NCBI RefSeq assembly: GCF_037975245.1
Contig: NC_092582.1
Span: 82,001-146,000 of the forward strand
Direction: 5' to 3'
Source of the DNA: Apostichopus japonicus
Lineage: Eukaryota; Echinodermata; Holothuroidea; Aspidochirotida; Stichopodidae
DNA length: 64,000 nt
Of this stretch, positions 57,801 through 60,800 are shown in pieces; the first letter of the stretch is position 1, and each line of letters opens with the position of its first letter. The translations under genes and the position numbers were made by a program. Under the pieces are notes generated by a model. It saw only the letters and a program-made list of their open reading frames with translations. It did no database searches and was not told where the DNA came from.

Positions 57801-59088
57801 TTCATAGCAGTGCAACTGGAATTCACTGATGTATTACTGTTGTTACACTAAGTTACTTCATAGCAGTGCAACTGGAATTCACTTGTATTACTGTTGTTAC
57901 ACTAAGTTACTTCATAGCAGTGCAACTGGAATTCACTGATGTATTACTGTTGTTACACTAAGTTACTTCATAGCAGTGCAACTGGAATTCACTTGTATTA
58001 CTGTTGTTACACTAAGTTACTTCATAGCAGTGCAACTGGAATTCACTGATGTATTACTGTTGTTACACTAAGTTACTTCATAGCAGTGCAACTGGAATTC
58101 ACTTGTATTCACAGCCGCGGTCAAGCTTTTACTAAGCCGATATGAACACATTAGCGAGTAAAAGAAAAGGGCACTCCTAATGAGTCAAAAGGTATCCAAA
58201 CATTCTGCATGCCTGGAAATTATTTCAAATGGGAGCAATTATTTACATCACAGAAGGAAAATGACAGGAAAAATGTATCTGAGATCAATGTACTTACTGG
58301 CATGACACTGCTTACACCAGGTGGACCTCTGACCCCAGGTGCACCATCTAAGCCATCACGACCAGGACGACCCTGTAATATCAAACAGAACAAAAATTCT
58401 TCAGCATACTTTGTATCTTATCATACGATATCTTTTATATAATATCAAACAGAACAGAAGATCAGTCAGCACACCAAGTTATGTCATCAAACAATATTTA
58501 TGTCATCAAACAATATAATATTTAACAGAACAAAATAATCCTTCAGAATACTTTGTATCTAATCATTCAGCATATTCTATATCATATCAAACAGAACAGA
58601 AGATCAGTCAGCACACCAAGTAATGTCATCAAACAATATAATATTTAACAGAACAAAATAATCCTTCAGAATACTTCGTATCTAATCATTCAGCATATTC
58701 TGTATTTTCAGAATATTCAGTATATTCTATCCAGTGGGCAGTAACATTTACAGAAATTTGACTTGTCTAAACAACTACTATATGGACTATTGGCTTAAAT
58801 AGCTTATACATCTTTACACATCACACAGTATTCCATTGAACAATATTCCCTTAATATGCAAGGTTTGTTTCACAATATGAAAAGTTATTAAAGTGCAGTA
58901 CATGTGGATTGCTCCTGGATGAAAATACCACCTTTCTTTGTTCAACCCCTTGAAGCCACAACTTCTGAGATTTGAAGGTTCCTTTGACTTTGTATGGAAC
59001 TTTACAATCAGAAATGAAAACTTACAGATTCACCCTTAGGTCCTGGTCCTCCACGAGGTCCGCTTGGCCCTGGTGGCCCAGGGAAGCC
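803..59088 (-). CDS. Fibrillar collagen alpha chain, clade B (type V/XI-like), partial; 33 exons
   Basis: Secreted fibril-forming collagen chain of the extracellular matrix. Exons are joined from 59088 down to 803; every one starts and ends on a codon boundary, and helix exons start with Gly. Protein order is short collagenous segment (COL2-like), non-collagenous hinge (NC2-like), then 690 uninterrupted Gly-X-Y residues of the major helix. I number the helix from the first Gly of the exon at 48986-49042. Exon lengths are 54 bp or sums of 54 and 45 (45, 90, 99, 108, 144), the fibrillar collagen signature. GLTGRPGP at the helix start, [10 protein letters not shown] and [11 protein letters not shown] align without gaps to remembered COL5A1/COL11A1, hence clade B; such chains nucleate and limit the diameter of fibrils. 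Missing here: signal peptide, LamG/TSPN and variable region upstream, and about 320 helix residues plus the C-propeptide downstream. All donors are GT except one GC (exon 1337-1390). Introns are large and repeat-filled. Confidence 0.95.
1335..1336 (-). promoter_or_regulatory. Non-canonical GC 5' splice site
   Basis: The only non-GT donor among 33 exons. Minus-strand context is ATTCAG|gcaagt. GC donors are a known minor class spliced by the major spliceosome when the remaining positions pair well with U1, as here. Confidence 0.85.
1337..1390 (-). CDS. Collagen exon W32 (54 bp), helix residues 655-672, GC donor
   Basis: Encodes [18 protein letters not shown]. Acceptor gcaatatag. The donor is CAG|gcaagt, a GC-AG intron; the rest of the donor is a perfect consensus, as expected of genuine GC donors. 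Keeping to 54 bp and to Gly phase on the next exon supports this boundary. Confidence 0.93.
1914..2410 (-). repeat. 77-bp tandem repeat carrying copies of the exon W31 3' end and donor
   Basis: Regular copies start at 2103, 2180, 2257 and 2334, with the true exon end at 2411 as the next member (spacing exactly 77). Degenerate copies lie near 1918, 1987 and 2053. On the minus strand each regular unit reads AAGAGGTGCTAAG|gttagttac, identical to the exon W31 3' end and donor; upstream of that GGTCC is replaced by GGTAT. Use of a copy as donor would add 77 nt and bring an in-frame TAA from gta taa. Confidence 0.92.
2411..2464 (-). CDS. Collagen exon W31 (54 bp), helix residues 637-654
   Basis: Encodes [18 protein letters not shown]. 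Acceptor attgtgcag, donor gttagt. The last 18 coding bases and the donor are repeated, nearly unchanged, every 77 bp in the following intron (see 1914-2410). Confidence 0.95.
2892..2945 (-). CDS. Collagen exon W30 (54 bp), helix residues 619-636
   Basis: Encodes [18 protein letters not shown]. Acceptor acttctcag, donor gtaagt. Its 5' intron (2946-7983) holds two tandem arrays and a hAT-like element. Confidence 0.96.
3400..4680. repeat. Tandem repeat, 43-bp unit with a 38-bp variant
   Basis: About 30 copies of a unit containing cagttatcatcagtaa and ttgtactactatacaataaa. The 38-bp variant lacks the ataaa after tacaa. Copies diverge at both ends. Intronic. Confidence 0.92.
4725..6090. repeat. 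17-bp minisatellite with 85-bp and 306-bp higher-order repeats
   Basis: Unit atgtgtgtactagatgt (17 bp), about 80 copies. Between about 4790 and 5110 a five-unit block (85 bp) repeats; blocks near 5403 and 5709 repeat at 306 bp (18 units). The right end is cut by the hAT-like element at 6099. Confidence 0.92.
6099..7414. mobile_element. hAT-like non-autonomous DNA transposon, 1316 bp
   Basis: Ends form terminal inverted repeats: the left reads tagagttgtgccgatatcg and the right, reversed, tagtgctgtgccgataatcg (16 of the first 19 aligned bases agree). Flanking 8-mers gtactctt (6091-6098) and gtccgctt (7415-7422) agree at 6 of 8, as an aged 8-bp target duplication would. Sub-terminal sequence is full of degenerate gatat/atatcgg motifs, common in hAT ends. 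I find no transposase; the plus-strand ORF at 6871-7167 (98 aa) is unrecognised and probably chance. The element is inserted at the edge of the 17-bp array. Confidence 0.75.
7423..7983. other. Intron sequence, nothing recognised
   Basis: AT-rich intron between the hAT-like element and exon W29. No repeat or ORF of note. Confidence 0.6.
7984..8091 (-). CDS. Collagen exon W29 (108 bp), helix residues 583-618
   Basis: Twelve triplets, beginning [15 protein letters not shown] and ending [12 protein letters not shown]. Lys- and Glu-rich. Acceptor gtaaatttcag, donor gtaaca. Confidence 0.96.
8092..8934. other. Intron sequence, nothing recognised
   Basis: Intron between the exon W29 acceptor and the 30-bp array. 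No structure seen. Confidence 0.6.
8935..9800. repeat. 30-bp minisatellite, about 29 copies, open in several frames
   Basis: Unit contains gacagtatctgaggatacc and agttttccagt. Because 30 is a multiple of 3 and the unit lacks stops in most frames, long ORFs appear on both strands (for example a 288-codon one on the minus strand; [10 protein letters not shown] repeats on plus). Two 1-bp slips shift the frames near 9467. No splice context or initiation supports coding. GTATC-tgag-GATAC is a short inverted repeat in each unit. Confidence 0.93.
10150..10203 (-). CDS. Collagen exon W28 (54 bp), helix residues 565-582
   Basis: Encodes [18 protein letters not shown]. Acceptor ttcttacag, donor gtaagt. 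Confidence 0.96.
10513..10566 (-). CDS. Collagen exon W27 (54 bp), helix residues 547-564
   Basis: Encodes [18 protein letters not shown]. Acceptor tttgttttag, donor gtaagt. Confidence 0.96.
10958..11011 (-). CDS. Collagen exon W26 (54 bp), helix residues 529-546
   Basis: Encodes [18 protein letters not shown]. Acceptor ctcttttag, donor gtaagt. A 127-bp tandem repeat begins about 30 bp upstream of the acceptor, so the branch point lies at or inside the repeat edge. Confidence 0.96.
11041..11570. repeat. 127-bp tandem repeat, about 4 copies
   Basis: Copies of gggaccatgttaaagatcat start at about 11057, 11178, 11305, 11432 and 11559 (last truncated). The first spacing is 121, the others 127. 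Each unit itself has two related halves (accatgttaaagatcat and accatgtttacaaatcat). Confidence 0.9.
11940..11993 (-). CDS. Collagen exon W25 (54 bp), helix residues 511-528
   Basis: Encodes [18 protein letters not shown], an acidic stretch. Acceptor tgtttccag, donor gtaagt. Confidence 0.96.
12300..12960. repeat. 41-bp tandem repeat, about 15 copies
   Basis: Unit contains aatgacaaataactagaggg and atgcaaccaagacagtcaat. Copies differ mainly at aagacagt/atgacagt. Intron between W25 and W24. Confidence 0.93.
13126..13396 (+). mobile_element. tRNA-derived SINE with 11-bp target-site duplication
   Basis: The head has RNA polymerase III box A (ttagctcagtggtaaacg) and a decayed box B (cgacttcgagtcactc). 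The body shares cgcgagttcctgcttgc and atggacgtta with the copy at 19043-19283. The tail is (CATA)n. The same 11 bases, ataactgcaag, flank the element at 13115-13125 and 13397-13407. Confidence 0.88.
13517..13606 (-). CDS. Collagen exon W24 (90 bp), helix residues 481-510
   Basis: Ten triplets, beginning [18 protein letters not shown] and ending [13 protein letters not shown] 90-bp exon is not among the usual vertebrate sizes; it is best read as two fused 45-bp units, with an intron placed after the second 45 where vertebrates have a 45+54 fusion. Acceptor ctttttag, donor gtaagt. Confidence 0.95.
14010..14117 (-). CDS. Collagen exon W23 (108 bp), helix residues 445-480
   Basis: Twelve triplets, beginning [15 protein letters not shown] and ending [12 protein letters not shown]. 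Size equals two fused 54-bp exons. Acceptor tacttttag, donor gtgagt. Confidence 0.96.
14656..14709 (-). CDS. Collagen exon W22 (54 bp), helix residues 427-444
   Basis: Encodes [18 protein letters not shown]. Acceptor tgcttccag, donor gtaaaa, a weaker donor. Confidence 0.95.
15127..15425. repeat. 41-bp tandem repeat, about 7 copies
   Basis: Unit contains attatcagcttaacatgaac and tcctcttctgcatttaataa; regular starts at 15181, 15222, 15263, 15304, 15345, 15386. Sequence unrelated to the other two 41-bp arrays. Confidence 0.93.
15426..16119. other. Intron sequence, nothing recognised
   Basis: AT-rich, with a poly-T tract near 15550. No exon, TE or array seen. Confidence 0.6.
16120..16173 (-). 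CDS. Collagen exon W21 (54 bp), helix residues 409-426
   Basis: Encodes [18 protein letters not shown]. Acceptor gtttgtag, donor gtaagt. Confidence 0.96.
16174..17957. other. 1.8-kb unique-looking intron
   Basis: Intron between W21 and W20 with no tandem array, one of the longer array-free stretches. The minus-strand ORF at 17541-17822 (93 aa) is unrecognised and has no splice context. Any enhancer content cannot be judged from sequence alone. Confidence 0.55.
17958..18011 (-). CDS. Collagen exon W20 (54 bp), helix residues 391-408
   Basis: Encodes [18 protein letters not shown]. Acceptor caattttag, donor gtgagt. Confidence 0.96.
18012..18484. other. Intron with a poly-G tract
   Basis: Between W20 and W19. 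A run of about 14 G lies near 18206-18219. Otherwise nothing. Confidence 0.6.
18485..18628 (-). CDS. Collagen exon W19 (144 bp), helix residues 343-390, contains GLPGER
   Basis: Sixteen triplets, beginning [15 protein letters not shown], then [18 protein letters not shown], ending [15 protein letters not shown] at residues 358-363 matches GLOGER, a collagen-binding integrin recognition sequence in vertebrate collagens; use here is inference. The 144 bp reads as 45+54+45, a fusion across two ancestral exon boundaries. Acceptor tccctccag, donor gtatgt. Confidence 0.95.
18925..23865. repeat. 99-bp tandem array, about 47 copies, seeded by the exon W18 3' end
   Basis: Unit starts (gaatcatgag) lie at 19287, 19386, 19485 and so on to 23742, spacing 99. 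Each unit contains gtagatcccttgcttaccat, closely matching the exon W18 3' end; over 21 bases of exon the match is 20 of 21. On the minus strand unit and exon align through the splice site: exon GGATCTCGA|gtgagtatatt, unit GGATCTACT|gtaggtatatt. A higher-order duplication of 1287 bp (13 units) links 19386-20672 with 20673-21959. A SINE (19043-19283) interrupts the first unit. Periodic 63-codon ORFs arise because 99 is divisible by 3; they are not genes. Confidence 0.93.
19043..19283 (-). mobile_element. tRNA-derived SINE inserted in the 99-bp array
   Basis: On the minus strand: box A tagcctagtggttaacg, box B ggttcgattcc, body with gacatggacgttaaatgg and cgcgagttcctgcttgcggg, tail of (TACA/TATG)n type. 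The array unit is split after gacaggatatg; only tatg (19039-19042 and 19284-19287) is duplicated. Better preserved than the copy at 13126, so probably younger. Confidence 0.88.
23877..23930 (-). CDS. Collagen exon W18 (54 bp), helix residues 325-342, strongly basic
   Basis: Encodes [15 protein letters not shown], preceded by GET. Six of the 18 residues are Arg or Lys and only one is acidic, unlike its neighbours; a heparin or proteoglycan contact is possible. Acceptor acttccag, donor gtgagt. The 99-bp array at 18925-23865 abuts this exon and carries copies of its last ~20 bases plus donor. Confidence 0.95.
23931..24640. other. Intron stretches flanking exon W17
   Basis: 23931-24316 and 24371-24640. 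Minus-strand ORFs here (24041-24298, 24283-24549) only run through or beside exon W17. Nothing else seen. Confidence 0.55.
24317..24370 (-). CDS. Collagen exon W17 (54 bp), helix residues 307-324
   Basis: Encodes [18 protein letters not shown]. GHRGxxGLPG repeats the pattern of exon W7, but at a helix position (306/307) not known to me as a cross-link site. Acceptor tcattcag, donor gttaga. Confidence 0.95.
24640..25983 (-). pseudogene. Decayed piggyBac-type transposase, split by a LINE
   Basis: On the minus strand an N-terminal piece (ATG near 25731) is acidic ([17 protein letters not shown], later [10 protein letters not shown]), then after the LINE comes ETNRYYKQY and, at 24643-24831, YPCRELSV...FKGRIGF...YNPQKP. 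These match the ETNRYAxQ and LSxDExMxxFKGRxxFxxYxPxKP motifs of the piggyBac family as I recall them. The catalytic Asp of the second motif is His-Gly here, and several stops and frameshifts are present, so it is dead. The 5' end is likely TTAA at 25980-25983 followed on the minus strand by CCCTTATC, a piggyBac-style terminus. The far end is not visible. Confidence 0.72.
25080..25395 (+). mobile_element. 5'-truncated LINE (CR1/L2/Jockey-like), reverse transcriptase C-terminus and 3' tail
   Basis: The plus-strand ORF ends with [28 protein letters not shown] and [10 protein letters not shown], the conserved last block of CR1/L2-type reverse transcriptases (LRSS, YGxRxFxxxxPxLWNxLP, FKxxLKTxLF). 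A stop follows, then aagcgccttgagcagt and tttggcgctatat, and a microsatellite tail (ATT)n, the usual 3' end of such LINEs. It separates two parts of the piggyBac remnant, so it inserted later. Confidence 0.82.
26110..26765. repeat. Diverged tandem repeat with attctgtagatagtctat motif and a 71-bp sub-array
   Basis: Irregular copies of attctgtagatagtctatag over 650 bp. Within 26480-26700 a 71-bp block (attcggtggacacagaacat, starts 26501, 26572, 26643) repeats three times. Confidence 0.88.
26844..26897 (-). CDS. Collagen exon W16 (54 bp), helix residues 289-306
   Basis: Encodes [18 protein letters not shown]. It ends in Lys306, which the next exon continues with GHRG, giving the second KGHRG of the chain. 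Acceptor atgtttag, donor gtaaga. Confidence 0.96.
26898..27921. other. Intron stretches around exon W15
   Basis: 26898-27461 and 27516-27921, ordinary intron with a C-rich patch near 27162-27190 and a short ccaccacta run near 27860. No array or TE. Confidence 0.6.
27462..27515 (-). CDS. Collagen exon W15 (54 bp), helix residues 271-288
   Basis: Encodes [18 protein letters not shown]. Acceptor catgttag, donor gtaaag. Confidence 0.96.
27922..27975 (-). CDS. Collagen exon W14 (54 bp), helix residues 253-270
   Basis: Encodes [18 protein letters not shown]. Acceptor tttcttcag, donor gtaatc. The 5' intron is only 196 bp, the shortest in the window. Confidence 0.96.
28172..28270 (-). CDS. Collagen exon W13 (99 bp), helix residues 220-252
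   Basis: Eleven triplets, beginning [18 protein letters not shown] and ending GATGSKGTA. Acceptor attttccag, donor gtgagt. Confidence 0.96.
28818..28862 (-). CDS. Collagen exon W12 (45 bp), helix residues 205-219
   Basis: Encodes [15 protein letters not shown]. It is the only unfused 45-bp exon in the window, at the position where vertebrate fibrillar genes also have a 45-bp exon (between two 99-bp exons). Acceptor gttgacag, donor gtaagg. Confidence 0.96.
29609..29707 (-). CDS. Collagen exon W11 (99 bp), helix residues 172-204
   Basis: Eleven triplets, beginning [15 protein letters not shown] and ending [12 protein letters not shown]. Acceptor atttttcag, donor gtaagt. Confidence 0.96.
30125..31515. 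repeat. 19-bp minisatellite, about 72 copies
   Basis: Unit taatgggtatgagtaaagg (19 bp), with agtaaatg, agtaattg and agtaatgg variants. Because 19 is not divisible by 3, three units (57 bp) give a 19-residue cycle of [11 protein letters not shown] type on the minus strand; these ORFs are artefacts. Confidence 0.94.
31834..31932 (-). CDS. Collagen exon W10 (99 bp), helix residues 139-171
   Basis: Eleven triplets, beginning [15 protein letters not shown] and ending [12 protein letters not shown]. Acceptor ccttcgtag, donor gtaagc. Codon use here is richer in C and G than in the neighbouring exons. Confidence 0.96.
32030..34895. repeat. 53-bp array passing into a related 61-bp array
   Basis: From about 32150 to 33880 the unit is 53 bp with cataagctatttcacatgtc and tgttcggtacatgtgcactt; from 33880 to 34890 it is 61 bp with tctgttatgtacatttgcac and ttctcagctagtctgtgaat. 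Both share aagctatttcacatgtctgtt. A block of about 691 bp (13 units) is duplicated: the marker cctgtcactgaatgaac occurs at 32981 and 33672. In the 53-bp units CACATGT and ACATGTG form 7-bp arms around ctgttcggt. Confidence 0.93.
35245..35343 (-). CDS. Collagen exon W9 (99 bp), helix residues 106-138
   Basis: Eleven triplets, beginning [15 protein letters not shown] and ending GGPGFMGPP. The 99 bp equals 45+54. Acceptor cttgatag, donor gtaagt. Confidence 0.96.
35520..37125. repeat. 47-bp tandem repeat, about 33 copies, diverged
   Basis: Unit contains ctaaactaacatgtatgtta and tgtaagtgttacaatacacc, then cacaaag or tattaag. Copies are less uniform than in other arrays, suggesting an older array. 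Confidence 0.92.
37126..37686. other. Intron sequence with a (TA)n run
   Basis: Between the 47-bp array and exon W8. A (TA)n microsatellite lies near 37570-37594 and a C-rich patch near 37396-37425. Nothing else. Confidence 0.6.
37687..37740 (-). CDS. Collagen exon W8 (54 bp), helix residues 88-105
   Basis: Encodes [18 protein letters not shown]. Acceptor ttaatgcag, donor gtaagt. The intron on its 5' side (37741-43995) contains the Penelope-like remnant and the 41-bp array. Confidence 0.96.
37798..38460 (-). mobile_element. Penelope-like retroelement, 3' fragment with GIY-YIG nuclease remnant
   Basis: On the minus strand an ORF at 38164-38412 reads [20 protein letters not shown], then [20 protein letters not shown], then [13 protein letters not shown], matching the C-terminal part of the GIY-YIG endonuclease of Penelope-like elements. 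Just upstream, in another frame, is [17 protein letters not shown], the preceding motif, so one frameshift lies near 38350. Downstream to 37801 is the 3' region with the hammerhead-like motif. The reverse transcriptase part is absent, so the copy is 5'-truncated and dead. Confidence 0.8.
37801..37840 (-). ncRNA. Hammerhead-like ribozyme motif of the Penelope-like element
   Basis: Minus strand, in order: GCCT (stem I), CTGAAGA core, one extra A, GATCC-tgcta-GGATC (stem II), GAAAC, GTC (cleavage-type triplet), AGGC (stem I). Penelope-like elements are known to carry hammerhead motifs in their terminal repeats. Stem III is only C-G with no loop, and one base is extra in the core, so self-cleavage by a single copy is doubtful. 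Confidence 0.5.
38461..38620. other. Intron between Penelope fragment and 41-bp array
   Basis: Possibly further Penelope-derived sequence, since no boundary is visible. Nothing recognised. Confidence 0.4.
38621..43110. repeat. 41-bp tandem array, about 109 copies, with higher-order repeats
   Basis: Unit contains ctagatgctgtacccattgc and catactattcaggatatgta. A variant unit with catatgcttcatttg replaces catactattcaggatatg at irregular intervals and marks higher-order blocks; markers at 38897 and 39389 repeat at 492 bp (12 units). Further large block duplications appear near 40300-40600, 41500-41750 and 42100-42400. Confidence 0.94.
43111..43995. other. Intron sequence, nothing recognised
   Basis: AT-rich intron between the 41-bp array and exon W7. 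ORFs at 43122-43400, 43519-43743 and 43725-43907 lack any family signature. Confidence 0.55.
43996..44049 (-). CDS. Collagen exon W7 (54 bp), helix residues 70-87, N-terminal cross-link region
   Basis: Encodes [18 protein letters not shown]. GFDGLPGxPG matches the V/XI helix in register, and Lys84 falls where vertebrate type XI chains have a helical cross-linking Lys. Here Lys84 is followed by GSL, not GHR; the GHRG sits 15 residues earlier, after Lys69. Acceptor tattccag, donor gtaagt. Confidence 0.96.
44050..44938. other. Intron stretches around exon W6
   Basis: 44050-44558 and 44613-44938. A short CACA microsatellite lies near 44274-44296. Nothing else. Confidence 0.6.
44559..44612 (-). 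CDS. Collagen exon W6 (54 bp), helix residues 52-69
   Basis: Encodes [18 protein letters not shown]. It aligns with the GRPGADGGRGMPGEPGAK block I recall from COL11A1 at the same helix position. The last residue, Lys69, is followed across the splice by GHRG, making a KGHRG motif. Acceptor cttctcag, donor gtaagg. Confidence 0.96.
44939..46570. repeat. 71-bp tandem repeat, about 23 very uniform copies
   Basis: Unit contains aacaaaggaataaacaaaca, atatagataataca, ggctgcactatccattaacc and ttccttatactatatta. Copies differ at a handful of positions (caggctg/caagctg, tatatt/tatagt, tccatt/tcaatt), so the array expanded recently or is homogenised. Confidence 0.95.
46571..48065. other. 1.5-kb intron without arrays
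   Basis: Between the 71-bp array and exon W5. A pyrimidine tract ttttcttttcttttc lies near 46902. No exon or TE recognised. Confidence 0.55.
48066..48173 (-). CDS. Collagen exon W5 (108 bp), helix residues 16-51
   Basis: Twelve Gly-X-Y triplets, beginning [18 protein letters not shown] and ending [18 protein letters not shown]. The 108 bp equals two fused 54-bp exons. Acceptor tcctgtag, donor gtgagt. Confidence 0.96.
48174..48659. other. Intron, nothing recognised
   Basis: Between exon W5 and the telomere-bearing repeat. AT-rich. Confidence 0.6.
48660..48960 (-). repeat. Duplicated exon W4 donor region with interstitial telomere repeats
   Basis: A block with gtcagctgaagtgatatatt, tagtatactcaatgac and ataccat occurs at about 48673 and 48787 and, as the true exon edge, at 48944-48988 (there cttaccattgg). 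On the minus strand the copies read ATG|gtatgtcattgag against the real ATG|gtaagtcattgag. In both copies the exon part stops after ATG and is replaced by (TTAGGG)n: four units at 48717-48744, three at 48831-48852. Confidence 0.88.
48986..49042 (-). CDS. Collagen exon W4 (57 bp), start of the major triple helix (residues 1-15)
   Basis: Encodes IAMR then [20 protein letters not shown] plus GLTGRPGP is the best single marker for a clade B fibrillar collagen; vertebrate V/XI chains have [19 protein letters not shown] here. Acceptor gaatatcag, donor gtaagt. The last 3 coding bases (ATG) and the donor are copied twice downstream in the intron next to telomere-like repeats (see 48660-48960). Confidence 0.95.
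49043..49451. other. Intron between W4 and W3
   Basis: 409 bp, AT-rich, nothing recognised. Confidence 0.65.
49452..49550 (-). CDS. Collagen exon W3 (99 bp), non-collagenous NC2-like hinge
   Basis: Encodes 33 residues without Gly-X-Y order: it begins [18 protein letters not shown] and ends with [13 protein letters not shown]. The GDKGP and the Gln/Ala/Leu-rich tail just before the helix resemble the vertebrate V/XI hinge (GDKGP, then QAQAILQQ), from memory. This hinge separates the N-propeptide from the major helix. Acceptor tttaaacag, donor gtaata, a weaker donor than the others. Confidence 0.9.
49551..50620. other. Start of the 8.7-kb intron, no features
   Basis: Array-free intron sequence between W3 and the 31-bp array. 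No exon recognised; I looked for further NC2 or Gly-X-Y coding on the minus strand. Confidence 0.55.
50620..53740. repeat. 31-33-bp tandem array, about 98 copies
   Basis: Two interspersed unit types: agtacagatatagactactg + tcaccacataa (31 bp) and agtacagatttatactctac + tgtcaccacataa (33 bp). Blocks recur, for example a 285-bp shift between about 50916 and 51201. Minus-strand ORFs ([12 protein letters not shown] type) are products of the period, not genes. Confidence 0.94.
53741..54590. other. Intron, nothing recognised
   Basis: Between two arrays. Overlapping small ORFs at 54280-54619 on both strands have no family signature. Confidence 0.55.
54590..54965. repeat. Irregular tandem repeat of about 20 bp
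   Basis: Imperfect copies of agaatgtctcatacatacag. A longer block (tgattcatatagaatgtctc and following) recurs at about 54689 and 54808. Confidence 0.85.
54966..57055. other. Intron with possible DNA-transposon scraps
   Basis: 55790-55920 is rich in gactcaagtc/gacttgacttg words like those of some MITEs. 56380-56700 (gcagcattttgcgtttggtt and following) has the look of a dispersed repeat. Neither has visible termini, so I do not name a family. No exon found. Confidence 0.4.
57060..58110. repeat. 56-bp tandem repeat, about 19 copies
   Basis: Unit contains ttcactgatgtattactgtt, gttacactaagttacttcat and agcagtgcaactggaa. A shorter variant has ttcacttgtatt. It ends about 190 bp from the exon W2 donor. 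Confidence 0.94.
58298..58372 (-). CDS. Collagen exon W2 (75 bp), end of minor collagenous segment into NC2
   Basis: Encodes [18 protein letters not shown], then GVSSVMP, where the Gly-X-Y pattern stops. This is the exit from the short N-terminal helix into the non-collagenous hinge, like the GPPGTxxxxP exit I recall in COL11A1. Acceptor atattacag, donor gtaagt. The next exon is 8.7 kb away and joins in frame. Confidence 0.93.
58373..59025. other. Intron between W2 and W1 with a small duplication
   Basis: 58430-58710 holds two to three imperfect copies of a block with atatcaaacagaacagaaga, tcagtcagcacaccaagt and catcaaacaatata. The remainder is featureless. Confidence 0.75.
59026..59088 (-). 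CDS. Collagen exon W1 (63 bp), minor N-terminal collagenous segment
   Basis: Most 5' exon recognised. It encodes seven Gly-X-Y triplets: [12 protein letters not shown] followed by GGPGPKGES. On the minus strand the acceptor is ctctctag and the donor gtaagt. The 63-bp size differs from the 54/45 rule of the main helix and fits the short COL2 segment of V/XI-type chains, as recalled from vertebrate genes. Upstream exons must exist, but none is visible up to 64000. Confidence 0.93.
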
Positions 59089-59400
59089 CTAGAGAGATGA
59101 GAAAGAGCAAAATACTCAATGATTATTAACAATGGAGAGTAAATATTTGTAGTCTATGCATCTACCTTGCAATTGTAGTTCTAGAATATGAATAAATTAA
59201 TTTTAATACATTAACAAAACATTAAATGAACTGTTACAAATTAACGAGAAGAAGGAAATGCTAAGTGGTTCCAATACCTTAACACATTCATAGTGTGGTA
59301 AGCCATACATGTTAATATTGATGAACTTGTGCACAACAAAATGAAGAGGGATTATGTATTGACTAAAGCAGCAACATATAAAGGAAGGTACCAGCAATAA
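59089..59400. other. Intron 5' of exon W1
   Basis: AT-rich intron, nothing recognised. Confidence 0.6.
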
Positions 59401-60800
59401 GTTATCATGTTGACAAGTCTATTCTGTGACAGAATATAACCAGAATGCAAAAATGCATTGTGGTACTTCTACACACTAAATATGAAATTGGTTTGACCTT
59501 CCCTTCTTGAGATATCGTGCTTACAAGCTGGGCATCACAAACGCACTCACACACACACCCACACTCGCCATCATGGATGCATAGGTTTCGATTATCATTG
59601 AAACCAAAAACAGATACACGCATGAATATTCATGAAGTGAAATTTTACTAATAATTACATTACATCAATTACTGACAATGTATTATGTAAGAACATGTAT
59701 CAAGCTAATAAGATATACTATTTCAGAGAAATCTAAAAAATTTATGTTCACTGATCAATATTCATGAGAAGCACACACAAAACAACATGGTTGATTGTAT
59801 GAATGTAGGGTGACAAACTTAATATGCCAAGGATGAAAACCATGGGAACATTTGGTTATTTTCTTGTGTTTTAAAGCCATTTCTTGGAATTTGATGAACA
59901 TTAATGACATAAACTTGGAGACATCATGAAAATTTGCTTATTATGTACCAACATCACCATACCAGTATCAACCAAATTTTTTCATTAATATTCATGAGAT
60001 GAGAATGAAGAACAATTACATTGATTCAATTTGTTGTTGAGATATCTGGTTAACAAGGTATTTTTGACAATTTCCCATTGAACCCCACCATCCATAACTA
60101 TTGATGAGGTAAATTGTTGTTACAAAGAACATGTACATACTATGTAGTTAAATCACCATACGATGTATCATCTGAATCAGACATACGGTTGAAGAGATAT
60201 TGACATTTTAAGAATTTTCTGATAAGCCTTGCCCACTCATTTATATTCATGAGATGGAAACCAAAAACAATTGGGCACATCTACACATCATGGGGCATCT
60301 ATCTACACATCATGGGGCATCTATCTACACATCATGGGGCATCTATCTACACATCATGGGGCATCTATCTACCAAGTATGACATTGATTCAAAATGTGTT
60401 TATTGAGATATCGTGTTTACAAACGTTTTCCACGATATCCCATTAAGCCCCACCCACTCATGACTATTAATGATGTAACTGTTGTTGTTGCAAGAATTCG
60501 TACTTACTATGTAGTTTCATCACTATACCAAGTATGAACTACATTGGACATACAGTTGAAGAGATATTGCCATTTTAAGATATTTATATTAAGGTCCACC
60601 CACTCATTAATATTTATGAGATGGGCACCAAAGACAATTGGGCGCATGAACACATCATGGGACTTCAACCTACCAAGCATGAGATTGACTCAACTTGTGG
60701 TTGTTGAGATATCGTGTTTACAAGCTAGCCGTCACATCCACAAACACACACCCAGCTGTGTTTTACATTGAGACCAAGAACCCCATTGTCTATTCCATTG
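59400..60800. repeat. Diverged tandem repeat of about 366 bp
   Basis: Recurring modules: cccaccca/ctattgatgaggtaa, atactatgtagtt, acagttgaagagatattg, tattcatgagatgg, gttgagatatcgtgtttaca. cccattgaacccc at 60073 and cccattaagcccc at 60439 give the period; earlier, more decayed modules reach back to about 59500. A 22-bp sub-repeat (ctacacatcatggggcatct) occurs four times at 60279-60370. Confidence 0.75.

Noticed and set aside
57060-58300. 56-bp array as a fourth copy of an exon donor (gatgtattactg against aatgtacttactgg near exon W2)
   Set aside because: The resemblance is about ten bases with a gap, the array stops 190 bp from the exon, and no coding bases are shared.
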